DNA from: Cloacimonetes bacterium UBA4175
Lineage (GTDB): Bacteria > Cloacimonadota > Cloacimonadia > Cloacimonadales > Cloacimonadaceae
Length of the DNA stretch: 64,000 nt
Direction: 5' to 3'
Assembly (NCBI GenBank): GCA_002379855.1
Contig: DFUX01000036.1
Location: 6,296 to 70,295, forward strand
Below, piece after piece: positions 56,701 through 64,000 of this stretch. The notes beneath the pieces were generated by a model. That model did no database searches, was not told the origin of the DNA, and was given only the letters and a program-made list of their open reading frames with translations. Positions within the stretch are counted from its first letter, which is position 1; every line of letters begins with the position of its first letter. The position numbers and the translations under genes are program-made.

Positions 56701-59445
56701 ATGAAAAAGTTACTTGTCCTGCTGTTTGTGCTTGTGTGCGCATTACAGCTGGCTGCCAAAGTGGATCTGAACACCGCGGACCTGGACGAACTGCTTCTGC
56801 TGCCCATAACTCAAAAGCAGGCGCAGGACATTCTGGAATACCGCGAACATGTCGCGATCTTTGGCAGTATCTATGATCTGCGCAAGATACCCTCGATCGA
56901 CCAGAAAACTTTGCTTAAAATCAAGGATCTGGCGGTTGTCTCCCTCTATATTGAGGAAGATGATGTCGCTGCCCGGCGCGAGGAGATCAGAGACCTGATG
57001 GAACGCCTGGACAGCAATGAGGGCGGTTCCGAAGGGATGTCAGACGTTTGGGAGGACTACCTGATGACTCCCCATAATGTGAACAAGATGCATTTTGACG
57101 ATCTGATCAGCCTTCCCAATGTATCCGGCGTGGATGCCGTGGGGATTCTGCGCCGCGTGGCCCAGGGGGATACGATCGCCGACACCCGCGACCTGCGGAA
57201 CACTGTGGGGCTGTCTTACTATGGCTACACCAATCTCCGCAGTTATGTTTACTACAAGGAACCCCCGGTGAAGAACCGCCTGATGTGGGATGCTCAGATG
57301 CAATATTACACCCGCTATCTTGACGAAGGTTCGGTGGATATGTATCTGGAGCCGTTCCTGTTGGACAATTATGGCACCAACATGAGCATCAATCATCGCA
57401 AAGACCTGACTTATTGGGGCTATTTCGATCTGGACAGGATCGATCCGGACATCCTGATCAAGTTGCGGGCACGCTATGGCAACCGCTACAAGATCGGTTG
57501 GATGCACTACAGCCCCAAAGGTGAAGCCAACCTGGAACAGAAAGATATGGACGAGATCATTGCCGATTCCAAGTTCTATGCCGGTTATGAGAACAATGAA
57601 ATGCCCCTGTTGAACAATACCAAGCTCAAAGCCTATCTGGGGCATTACCGGGTAACTTATGGCGAGGGCCTGGTGATGGAAAACAGCGATTTCTATAGCG
57701 CCCGCAAGACAGGATATGGCTTCAGCAAAAGGATTCTGGGAATCACTCCTGATCTTTCCCGCACTCAGGAATACGCTCTGCGTGGAGGCGCCCTGGAGAT
57801 TGCCAATCCCTATTTCCATGTGTCGGGATGGCTGTCTCAGGACAATAAGGATGCCGTGGTCTATCTGAGGCCGGATGGCAGCTATGCCCTCACCGATAAA
57901 TACCAAAACGATATTCTTATCGATGAGGAGGGAAAGCACTACTATCTCGACGATATCGATAACGATGGAGAGAATGACCAAATCTACACATACGAGGACG
58001 GAACGCCAGTCCAGGGCAAGCGCAAGGTCTTTTCCTACGTGGTGCCGACAATCCGCTTTGACAACAACGAGCTGCGCCAGGCTGAGGCCTACTTCAACTC
58101 TGAACTGCAAAGCGGAACCCCTTACGACAACAGTTACATCAATCTCGGCTATAGAAAGGATGCGCTCAAAGAAAGGCTGGTGGGAACGCATCTGCAGGTC
58201 AACCCCTTCATCGGCACCAAGCTTGGTTTCACCACCTACACCGCGTTTTACGACGATGCCTATTTTGCGGTGCCGGACTGGAACGGTCTGAAGTATGTGT
58301 TGCTGCGGGATTACAGTTATTACGGAGAGTCGGACTACAAGATGATGAACTCCGAGGTCGCGGGGCTTTACAGCACGCTCACCGACAGCTATGCCCGCAA
58401 TTTCCGCCGTGTGATTGGTTTTGATGCCCAGACAGTTTTAGGCAACACCTCGATTCAGGGAGAATATGCCGAACTTACTGTAGATGGCAAGGATACAGTG
58501 CTGACAGATGATCCCAAAGCCTACTTGATCAGCGCTTACACTCAGTGGTCGAACCTTTACTTTTTGACCCTTTACCGCAATTACGACATCGGCTTTGACA
58601 ATCCCTACAGCAACGCCTTCTCTGAGCATGAGCGTTTCAAGGATACAATCCTGAAACCTGACAACGCCTACCTGCTCACCAATCCCACCCTGGTTGATCT
58701 CTACAACAACTCCACCCAGGCGCAGCCGGAAAGAGGGCTGTATTTTGAGACCCGCTACAAATTTAACCGTTACTTCACCATCGGCAGGAGTTACCTGGAT
58801 CTGTTTGAGCGTTTGGCCGACGGACGCCGTACAGCCCGCTTCCAAAGCGAACTGGAATTCAGGCCTCTCTATCAACTGGCCCTGCGCTTGCGGTATAAAA
58901 ACCAGGTGAACCGTTATGACGATGCCGCCGACAGGGGTGTTTCCAAGACCAACGAATACACCCTGGCGGTGCGCACTTTCCTTTCCAACCGGGACTTCTT
59001 GGAATTTGAATATCGCTACAACACAGTGCTGAGCCCGCCATATACCTCACTTACCAATCCGGCTGAACCCGGCAACAACAGCATGGCCGGTGCCATGGCC
59101 CTGATGACTGGAGACTATATCGGGGTGAACTACACCCACAATTTCAACTCCAACTTCAAGATCCAGGGAGCTTTCCTCTACTGGTTCGGGCATGGGATTT
59201 CGCATTGGGATTGGGAGGATATGGAGATCGACTTCATGGGCGAAAAAGGTGCCAAAGCCTGGATCGCGCTACACTCCCGCGTATCCCGGAACATGTATCT
59301 GTCTCTGAAATACCGGCACAAAGCGTATGAGGCCAAGGAGCTTTCGATCCGGCGATACAATGTACCCGTCCAAGCTGAAAACTACTATCAGCGAGTGGAA
59401 AACAAAGAAAACACAATCAGGCTCAGCCTTGAATACCGCTATTAG
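56701..59445 (+). CDS. Secreted helix-hairpin-helix protein with beta-rich body
   Basis: A 914-residue exported protein with signal peptide (MKKLLVLLFVLVCALQLAA). Residues 20-80 form a ComEA-like helix-hairpin-helix (VDLNTADLDELLLLPITQKQ, FGSIYDLRKIPSID) and 120-180 a second (VNKMHFDDLISLPNVSG). The remainder is beta-rich with outer-membrane barrel-like strands and a long repeat of aromatic residues, ending in EYRY. Such HhH plus barrel proteins are known in Bacteroidetes and Cloacimonadota; the role is not established. DNA uptake across the outer membrane is one idea, unproven. The next gene begins 11 bases after its stop. Confidence 0.82.
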   Translation: MKKLLVLLFVLVCALQLAAKVDLNTADLDELLLLPITQKQAQDILEYREHVAIFGSIYDLRKIPSIDQKTLLKIKDLAVVSLYIEEDDVAARREEIRDLMERLDSNEGGSEGMSDVWEDYLMTPHNVNKMHFDDLISLPNVSGVDAVGILRRVAQGDTIADTRDLRNTVGLSYYGYTNLRSYVYYKEPPVKNRLMWDAQMQYYTRYLDEGSVDMYLEPFLLDNYGTNMSINHRKDLTYWGYFDLDRIDPDILIKLRARYGNRYKIGWMHYSPKGEANLEQKDMDEIIADSKFYAGYENNEMPLLNNTKLKAYLGHYRVTYGEGLVMENSDFYSARKTGYGFSKRILGITPDLSRTQEYALRGGALEIANPYFHVSGWLSQDNKDAVVYLRPDGSYALTDKYQNDILIDEEGKHYYLDDIDNDGENDQIYTYEDGTPVQGKRKVFSYVVPTIRFDNNELRQAEAYFNSELQSGTPYDNSYINLGYRKDALKERLVGTHLQVNPFIGTKLGFTTYTAFYDDAYFAVPDWNGLKYVLLRDYSYYGESDYKMMNSEVAGLYSTLTDSYARNFRRVIGFDAQTVLGNTSIQGEYAELTVDGKDTVLTDDPKAYLISAYTQWSNLYFLTLYRNYDIGFDNPYSNAFSEHERFKDTILKPDNAYLLTNPTLVDLYNNSTQAQPERGLYFETRYKFNRYFTIGRSYLDLFERLADGRRTARFQSELEFRPLYQLALRLRYKNQVNRYDDAADRGVSKTNEYTLAVRTFLSNRDFLEFEYRYNTVLSPPYTSLTNPAEPGNNSMAGAMALMTGDYIGVNYTHNFNSNFKIQGAFLYWFGHGISHWDWEDMEIDFMGEKGAKAWIALHSRVSRNMYLSLKYRHKAYEAKELSIRRYNVPVQAENYYQRVENKENTIRLSLEYRY

Positions 59446-59456
59446 TGGAGGAAATA

Positions 59457-60932
59457 ATGAGATCATATAAAAGTATTATCATAACTCTTGCCTTGTTGCT
59501 TGCCGTGGCAGTTCTTTCCGCCTGGTCCATCACAGACACCTATTTTGGAAACAAGATTATTGCCATGGGCGCCCGCAATCAGGCCATGGGCGGCATCGGC
59601 GTTTTTGACGACATGCGTCCTTCGGGGTTCAGCATCAACCCTGCCAACCTGACCCTGATGGATATAACTGTGGGCCTGGAAGGCTCAGCTTTGCTGAACC
59701 GCGACGAGGACAACCGTAGCGTGCCCCTCTACAACTCTTTCGATGCCTATATCGACGACGCGGTGTATGTTTCTAACATCAATTTCTTCTACGACTACGC
59801 CCTGGCTGGATTTGCCTCCTACGATGTGATAGAAAATGGCCGGATAGGCCTGGGTATCTCCCACAAGCCTCTGCTCAGTTTTGAAGGCATCTATGAAGAG
59901 GAGATTCGCAACAACCGCAATACGGATTACGATAAATACGCCGACAAGCTTGCGGTGAACATGATCGAAAACAAAGGCACCCTGAACCAGTTTGACAATG
60001 TGCTCAGTCTGGGCTATGAACTTGGAGACGAGGTCAGCCTGAACGCTGGCATGGCCTACCTGATTCTGGACGGCTATGCCAAGAGCGCCAAGACTATCCG
60101 TTGGACTCCCGAGGCCTACAACCTGCTTCGGGAAAACAATATCAGCGATCCTGAAGATGTATTGCCGGACTATACCCTCACCGAAAATGTGAATTACTCC
60201 GGCAACCGTTGGAAACTCGGCACTGCCATACGCCTCAATAATATATTGGGCTTTGGCGTCACTTATACAGAAAAAACCGAGCTCGACCGGAAAGGCAAGA
60301 CCCGTGAGATCAACGAAGAATGCCTGGCCTGGGATGCTTCCGATGAAAGCACCGAGATTGACGAGAAGTATCTGCTGCCCTCGGAATTGAGAGTCGGCTT
60401 CAACTATCAGCCCCGCAACATCATGCGCACCTGGTTCAATATGGATGTGGAGCTTGTGAAGTGGAGCCAGATGGGAAAGAACTATGACGACCAGTATAAC
60501 TTTTATGTGGGCGTGGAACACCATGTGACCAACCGCCTCCCCCTGCGTCTGGGTTTCAACACCGTCAACAGCTACTTCCGCAGTAGCGAGCTGGTGACCG
60601 GGGATCTGGATGATGATCCTTCCACTCCGGACGAGACCATAATGGTATATACCCCCACCAAGTATATCAGCCCTGCTATCACAGCCGGTTCAAGCGTGAA
60701 CATCTCCAAGAGCTTTACTTTCGACCTGGCCATTGCCTACACCTGGCGCGAGTATCAGGCTCTGGACCTCTTTATGGATACCTATTACGACGACACCCAT
60801 TACACCGGGCTGAACAACGAAGTGCTGTGGCCCAACACCTATATAGAGCTTAAGGATCGCGGTTGGGAAAATCCCGACCAGGTGCGCGAAAACATCATCA
60901 GTCTCACAACAAGCCTTAGCTTCAAATGGTAA
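59457..60932 (+). CDS. PorV/FadL-like outer-membrane barrel protein
   Basis: A 491-residue outer-membrane protein. ATG at 59457 follows GGAGGAAA and starts a signal peptide (MRSYKSIIITLALLLAVAVLSAW). The pattern GARNQAMGGIGVFDDMRPSG followed by NPANLTLMD is typical of the PorV/FadL-like family (AMGG ... NPA). Strand-loop alternation and a terminal LSFKW end support a barrel. It lies in a run of four envelope or export genes between 56.7 and 63.1 kb. Ligand unknown. Confidence 0.83.
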   Translation: MRSYKSIIITLALLLAVAVLSAWSITDTYFGNKIIAMGARNQAMGGIGVFDDMRPSGFSINPANLTLMDITVGLEGSALLNRDEDNRSVPLYNSFDAYIDDAVYVSNINFFYDYALAGFASYDVIENGRIGLGISHKPLLSFEGIYEEEIRNNRNTDYDKYADKLAVNMIENKGTLNQFDNVLSLGYELGDEVSLNAGMAYLILDGYAKSAKTIRWTPEAYNLLRENNISDPEDVLPDYTLTENVNYSGNRWKLGTAIRLNNILGFGVTYTEKTELDRKGKTREINEECLAWDASDESTEIDEKYLLPSELRVGFNYQPRNIMRTWFNMDVELVKWSQMGKNYDDQYNFYVGVEHHVTNRLPLRLGFNTVNSYFRSSELVTGDLDDDPSTPDETIMVYTPTKYISPAITAGSSVNISKSFTFDLAIAYTWREYQALDLFMDTYYDDTHYTGLNNEVLWPNTYIELKDRGWENPDQVRENIISLTTSLSFKW

Positions 60933-60940
60933 GGTACCCA

Positions 60941-62599
60941 ATGAGAAAACTATTGCTGACAGCGGCGCTGGGACTGGCTTTGATAGCTGGCCTCAGTGCC
61001 GAAGACCTGCGTCTGGACATTATGTTCAGCAACGATATCCATGGCGGCATCGACCGTTCGCAGGCCACCTTCATGAATCCTGACTTCCCCCCTCAACTGG
61101 GCGGGGGAGCCTCAGCCGCCACCCTCATCAAGCATGTGCGCGCGATGGGAGGCCCCAAACGTGCTTCCCTGCTGCTGGACGCGGGTGATTTCTTCCAGGG
61201 ACGCCCGGTGGGAACGGTTACCAAGGGCAAGGCTGTGATTGACTATATGAACGCCATCGGTTACGATGCCATGACAATCGGCAACCACGAATATGACATC
61301 GCCGACACGGAACTGATCAAGACCCTTGCCGACGCCGAGTTTCCCATCCTGTCCTGTAACATAATAGAGCGGCGCACTGGCAAATTGGTCCCCTACACCC
61401 TGCCCTACATTATATTGGAAAGGATGGGCGTGCGCATCGGCATCATCGGCTTCACAACCACCGACACGGAAAAGATGAGCTTCCCCGAGAACATCAAAAA
61501 CGTGGATTTCGTGGACGAAAAGGAATCCGTGAGCAAGTATGTGGATATCGTGCGCAACCAGGAGAATGTGGATATCGTTATCGTGCTGGGCCATGCCGGC
61601 CTTCCCTACGATGTCGAATCCACCTATCTGAGCCGTTACGACGCCAAAGGCAATCCACTTCAGAGCGAGCGTTACGCCGCCTGGGGGTGGGATGCCCAGG
61701 AAATTGCCCGGGAGGTGCCGGGCATAGACCTGATCGTCGGTGGCCACATACATAAAGGGTTCCCCAAGCCCTGGATCGATCCCTACTCCCACACAATGGT
61801 GGTTCAGGGCTATGCCTACGGCTCCAATCTGGGCTGGATCACCCTCAAGATTGATCCCGAGACCAAGACCGTGAGCGGTTATGAATTGCCGGCTTTGCGT
61901 GAAGGCATGATGATCACCCTCTTTGAGGATCAGTTCATTCCAGATCCGGAGATTTCCGAGGCCATCGAAGCCCAGGTTGCCATTGCTGAAGAAGGCATGG
62001 ATGAGATCGTTGGCTCTTCGGCATACCATCTTTCACGCACCAATGTGGACGCCCAAAGCCTGATGGGTAACACGATCACGGACGCCATGCGCAACGAGGT
62101 GAAAGCGGATTTCGCGTTCCTGAACCTGGGCGGCGTGCGGGCGGACATCAAAAGCGGCCCCGTAACTTACAGGGACATATTTCAGGTGATGCCTTTCGAC
62201 AACATGCTGGTCAGTTTTAAATGCACCGGAGAGTTTCTGCGCCGCATCATCGAGACGCGCGTGGAAGGCTCCCGGCATGGCCTGGTGGTGTCAGGCGTGA
62301 ACGTGGTCTATTCCAAAAAACGCCCCAATTTCGACCGCGTTACCTCGCTCAGGATCGGAGGCCAACCCTGGGATCCCAACAAGATCTATACCTGCGCCAC
62401 CACGGATTTCCTGCTCCAGGGCAACGCGGGGCTCACCCTGCTCACCCAGGTGCCACAGGAAGATATCATCAACCACCAAATCAACCTGCGCGATGCTATC
62501 GTGAATTATTTTAAGCAACACAGTCCGGTCAAGACCAAGATCGATGATCGCTGGAAACGAGACGACAACGCCAAACCAACCAAGGAGATGATGCCATGA
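60941..62599 (+). CDS. Secreted 5'-nucleotidase/UshA-type metallophosphatase
   Basis: A 552-residue periplasmic enzyme that removes phosphate from nucleotides or related sugars. Signal peptide MRKLLLTAALGLALIAGLSA. The metallophosphatase domain has SNDIHGGID, DAGDFFQG, GNHEYD, GHAG and VGGHIHKG with metal ligands. The C-terminal substrate domain has LGGVRADIKSG and FDNMLVSF. ATG at 60941 begins the signal peptide, so the longer frame from 60926 is not used. It overlaps the next gene by four bases (ATGA). Confidence 0.93.
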   Translation: MRKLLLTAALGLALIAGLSAEDLRLDIMFSNDIHGGIDRSQATFMNPDFPPQLGGGASAATLIKHVRAMGGPKRASLLLDAGDFFQGRPVGTVTKGKAVIDYMNAIGYDAMTIGNHEYDIADTELIKTLADAEFPILSCNIIERRTGKLVPYTLPYIILERMGVRIGIIGFTTTDTEKMSFPENIKNVDFVDEKESVSKYVDIVRNQENVDIVIVLGHAGLPYDVESTYLSRYDAKGNPLQSERYAAWGWDAQEIAREVPGIDLIVGGHIHKGFPKPWIDPYSHTMVVQGYAYGSNLGWITLKIDPETKTVSGYELPALREGMMITLFEDQFIPDPEISEAIEAQVAIAEEGMDEIVGSSAYHLSRTNVDAQSLMGNTITDAMRNEVKADFAFLNLGGVRADIKSGPVTYRDIFQVMPFDNMLVSFKCTGEFLRRIIETRVEGSRHGLVVSGVNVVYSKKRPNFDRVTSLRIGGQPWDPNKIYTCATTDFLLQGNAGLTLLTQVPQEDIINHQINLRDAIVNYFKQHSPVKTKIDDRWKRDDNAKPTKEMMP

Positions 62600-63078
62600 A
62601 TGTATTGATTATTATTCATTCACAGACGGGGAAAACCCTGGGCCTCGCAGAAAGCGCCCAAGCCCTGCTTGCCTCCCAAGGCCATAATGTCGAACTGGTC
62701 AGGCTTGAAACAGTGGAACCCATCGATACCAGGAATCCCACTAAGAAGAAAAACATCGACTTTACCAATCTGCCGGATATCAGCTCTGCCGACCTGCTGC
62801 TGTTGGGCGGGCCTGTCTGGGCTTTCCGGCCTTCTCCGGTGATCATGAAAGCGATCGAAGACCTGGGTGGAAAACTCGCCGGCAAGAAGGTGATTGCCTT
62901 CGTAACTCACGCATTCCCCTGGGCCTGGCTCACGGGCACAAGCTCTATGAACGCCATGCGCAGAGCGGTGGGCACCTTGGGAGCCAAGGTCTTGCCAGGC
63001 TTTGTATTGTCCAGTACAAACACTGTCAATGCCGACCGGTTTAATAAAGCGTCGGAACAGATGCTGCAGGTGCTTTAA
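62596..63078 (+). CDS. Flavodoxin-like protein
   Basis: A 160-residue flavodoxin-fold protein with the FMN phosphate loop HSQTGKT (9-15) and the flavin-side segment GGPVWAFRPSPVI. It is the size of NAD(P)H-quinone reductase or WrbA-like flavoproteins and lacks a membrane anchor. The ATG overlaps the nucleotidase stop (ATGA), so co-translation is likely, although the link in function is unclear. Confidence 0.85.
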   Translation: MNVLIIIHSQTGKTLGLAESAQALLASQGHNVELVRLETVEPIDTRNPTKKKNIDFTNLPDISSADLLLLGGPVWAFRPSPVIMKAIEDLGGKLAGKKVIAFVTHAFPWAWLTGTSSMNAMRRAVGTLGAKVLPGFVLSSTNTVNADRFNKASEQMLQVL

Positions 63079-63110
63079 AAGATACAACATACTATCAAAT
63101 ATACAAGATA

Positions 63111-63146
63111 GCAGACCCGGTTCAATATGAATCGGGCCTGCCTGTT
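63111..63146 (+). terminator. Possible terminator after the flavodoxin-like gene
   Basis: GCAGACCCG (63111-63119) pairs with CGGGCCTGC (63133-63141) with one A/C mismatch. CTGTTTCTG follows, a weak T run. It lies about 33 bases beyond the stop. Confidence 0.45.
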
Positions 63147-63235
63147 TCTGCCCTGACTCAAGCGAAAAACCTCCCTGTTTTACTTGCGGCACAGTAAATA
63201 ATGTGCCAACTATCACGTTTTTACTTCATAGCTCT

Positions 63236-63415
63236 GTCCCTTGCTGCGACTGGCTTTGGTGCCATCATCCTTAGGTCATCCCTCACCGGGTTAAGGATGA
63301 CTGCCGGAAGACTCACGTCGGAGAGGGTCATGCAAATGATGCCCATCCCCCCATATATATAGGTGCTATGATATAATCGTGGAAAGGTGGAAAGGTGAAA
63401 TGGTGGAAAGGTTCC
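63236..63415 (+). repeat. Dispersed palindromic repeat, copy 5
   Basis: Leader CTTGCTGCGACTGGCTTTGG, core at 63266-63299 with the short loop type (TCATCCCTCACCGGGT), then tail ATGCAAATGATG, CCCCATATATATAGGTGC and a run of GTGGAAAGGTGG units. The copy ends where the IS3 element begins at about 63418. It fills the gap 63147-63417; no gene is seen in it. Confidence 0.86.
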
Positions 63416-63459
63416 CCTGAGGTGTCCTGAAAAAGGTGGACTAAAATAAGGAGTAAAAA

Positions 63460-63876
63460 ATGGCCAAACAGTCCATCGCCCAGGTAACGCTTCGCTACAG
63501 TGAGGCGTTCAAGTTGAAAGTTGTTCAGGAGATTGATAAAGGAAGGTTGACAATAGCAGAGGCAACCCGTCTTTATGAAATCAATGGCAGAACCACGATT
63601 TACAAGTGGCTCCGCAAATACGGAAAGGATCAAGTAATAAGAAGATACGTGAGGATTGAGATGAAAGACGAGAAATCGATATTGCAAGAGCAAAAAGACC
63701 GGATCAAGGAGTTGGAGTCCGCCCTGGCCTCTGTCACCCTGCACAATATTTGCCTTCAGAGCTATGTGGAGGTGGTCAACGAGAACATCAGCGAGGCTGA
63801 AAAAAAAACTTCACTTTCCAGGCTGTCCCCCGAGCAAAGAAGAACGCTGGAGCGGCTTCTGTCAAAGCGTCCATGA
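63460..63876 (+). CDS. IS3-family transposase OrfA
   Basis: A 138-residue protein with an N-terminal helix-turn-helix (TLRYSEAFKLKVVQEIDKGR, EATRLYEINGRTTIYKWLRK) and a leucine-zipper-like helix (ILQEQKDRIKELESALA). It binds the element ends and forms the fusion transposase with OrfB. AAGGAG precedes the ATG. The stop overlaps the orfB start (ATGA). Confidence 0.9.
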   Translation: MAKQSIAQVTLRYSEAFKLKVVQEIDKGRLTIAEATRLYEINGRTTIYKWLRKYGKDQVIRRYVRIEMKDEKSILQEQKDRIKELESALASVTLHNICLQSYVEVVNENISEAEKKTSLSRLSPEQRRTLERLLSKRP

Positions 63877-64000
63877 GCGCCATCTGCAAGAATCTCAATA
63901 AGAGCAAGTCCTGGTATTATGAGACCCTGGCATCCTCCCAGAAGGTTGCGGAATACGAGCAGATGATTGTGGACGAGGTGCTTAAGATCAGGGCGGCGCA
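63873..64000 (+). CDS. IS3-family transposase OrfB, partial
   Basis: Only the first 42 codons are in the window (MSAICKNLNKSKSWYYETL). The ATG overlaps the orfA stop. The SKSWYYE segment is the typical start of an IS3 OrfB with its DDE domain following. The 3' end is cut by the window edge. Confidence 0.82.
   Translation, partial: MSAICKNLNKSKSWYYETLASSQKVAEYEQMIVDEVLKIRAA

Larger units (their letters stand above)
63418..64000 (+). mobile_element. IS3-family insertion sequence, left part
   Basis: The probable left end begins TGAGGTGTCCTGAAAAAGG at 63418, a sequence like IS3-group termini, followed by orfA and the start of orfB. The right half lies beyond the window. It sits at the very end of repeat copy 5, so the repeat tail or its GTGGAAAGG units may have been the target. 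Confidence 0.75.

Overview
The window looks like part of the chromosome of an anaerobic, fermentative, Gram-negative bacterium. Three kinds of evidence point that way: signal peptides, lipoproteins and outer-membrane beta-barrel proteins; a large [FeFe]-hydrogenase locus with NADH-binding subunits; and pyruvate phosphate dikinase. Tandem GWxTD proteins, a FlgD-like C-terminal sorting domain, giant TPR proteins and hut genes fit the Fibrobacteres-Chlorobi-Bacteroidetes neighbourhood, most likely Candidatus Cloacimonadota. That placement is inference; the window contains no rRNA and I saw no tRNA.

Layout. (1) 0.1-6.5 kb: dnaE, two overlapping GWxTD-domain genes, and yraN on the other strand. 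(2) 6.5-17.4 kb: an envelope operon with a secreted beta-rich protein, a 1964-residue TPR protein, a small secreted protein, an ExbB/TolQ protein, two ExbD/TolR proteins and an AgmX/TonB-like protein, ended by a clear terminator. It resembles the Agl-Glt type of envelope-spanning motor. (3) 17.4-28.4 kb: a repeat-rich spacer, a small envelope protein, a propeller lipoprotein, priA, a Cys-rich DUF1292 protein, hutI, a pseudokinase fused to a formylglycine-enzyme-like domain, and a secreted protein behind a canonical sigma-54 site. (4) 28.7-39.7 kb: a putative H2/redox-sensing [FeFe] hydrogenase with ATPase, DRTGG and PHP partners, then two NuoE/NuoF sets and a catalytic HydA. (5) 40-46.7 kb: hutH, a TPR lipoprotein, a membrane protein, truA, hisS. 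(6) 46.7-50.6 kb: an AT-rich island with a RecQ helicase-phosphoribosyltransferase fusion, a DprA-family protein and a broken IS4-like transposase. (7) 50.7-56.4 kb, minus strand: phosphomannomutase, rdgB, a DUF1232 protein, ppdK. (8) 56.7-63.1 kb: a helix-hairpin-helix envelope protein, a PorV/FadL-like barrel, a secreted 5'-nucleotidase and a flavodoxin-like protein. (9) 63.4 kb to the end: the left part of an IS3-family element.

Five intergenic copies of one palindromic repeat family, all in the same orientation, are scattered through the window (17.9, 28.4, 39.8, 53.4 and 63.3 kb), and one lies directly beside the IS3 element. The strongest candidates for unusual biology are the helicase-PRTase/DprA pair, the pseudokinase-FGE fusion, the hydrogenase sensing module with its cysteine-free accessory domains, the envelope motor operon, and the repeat family.
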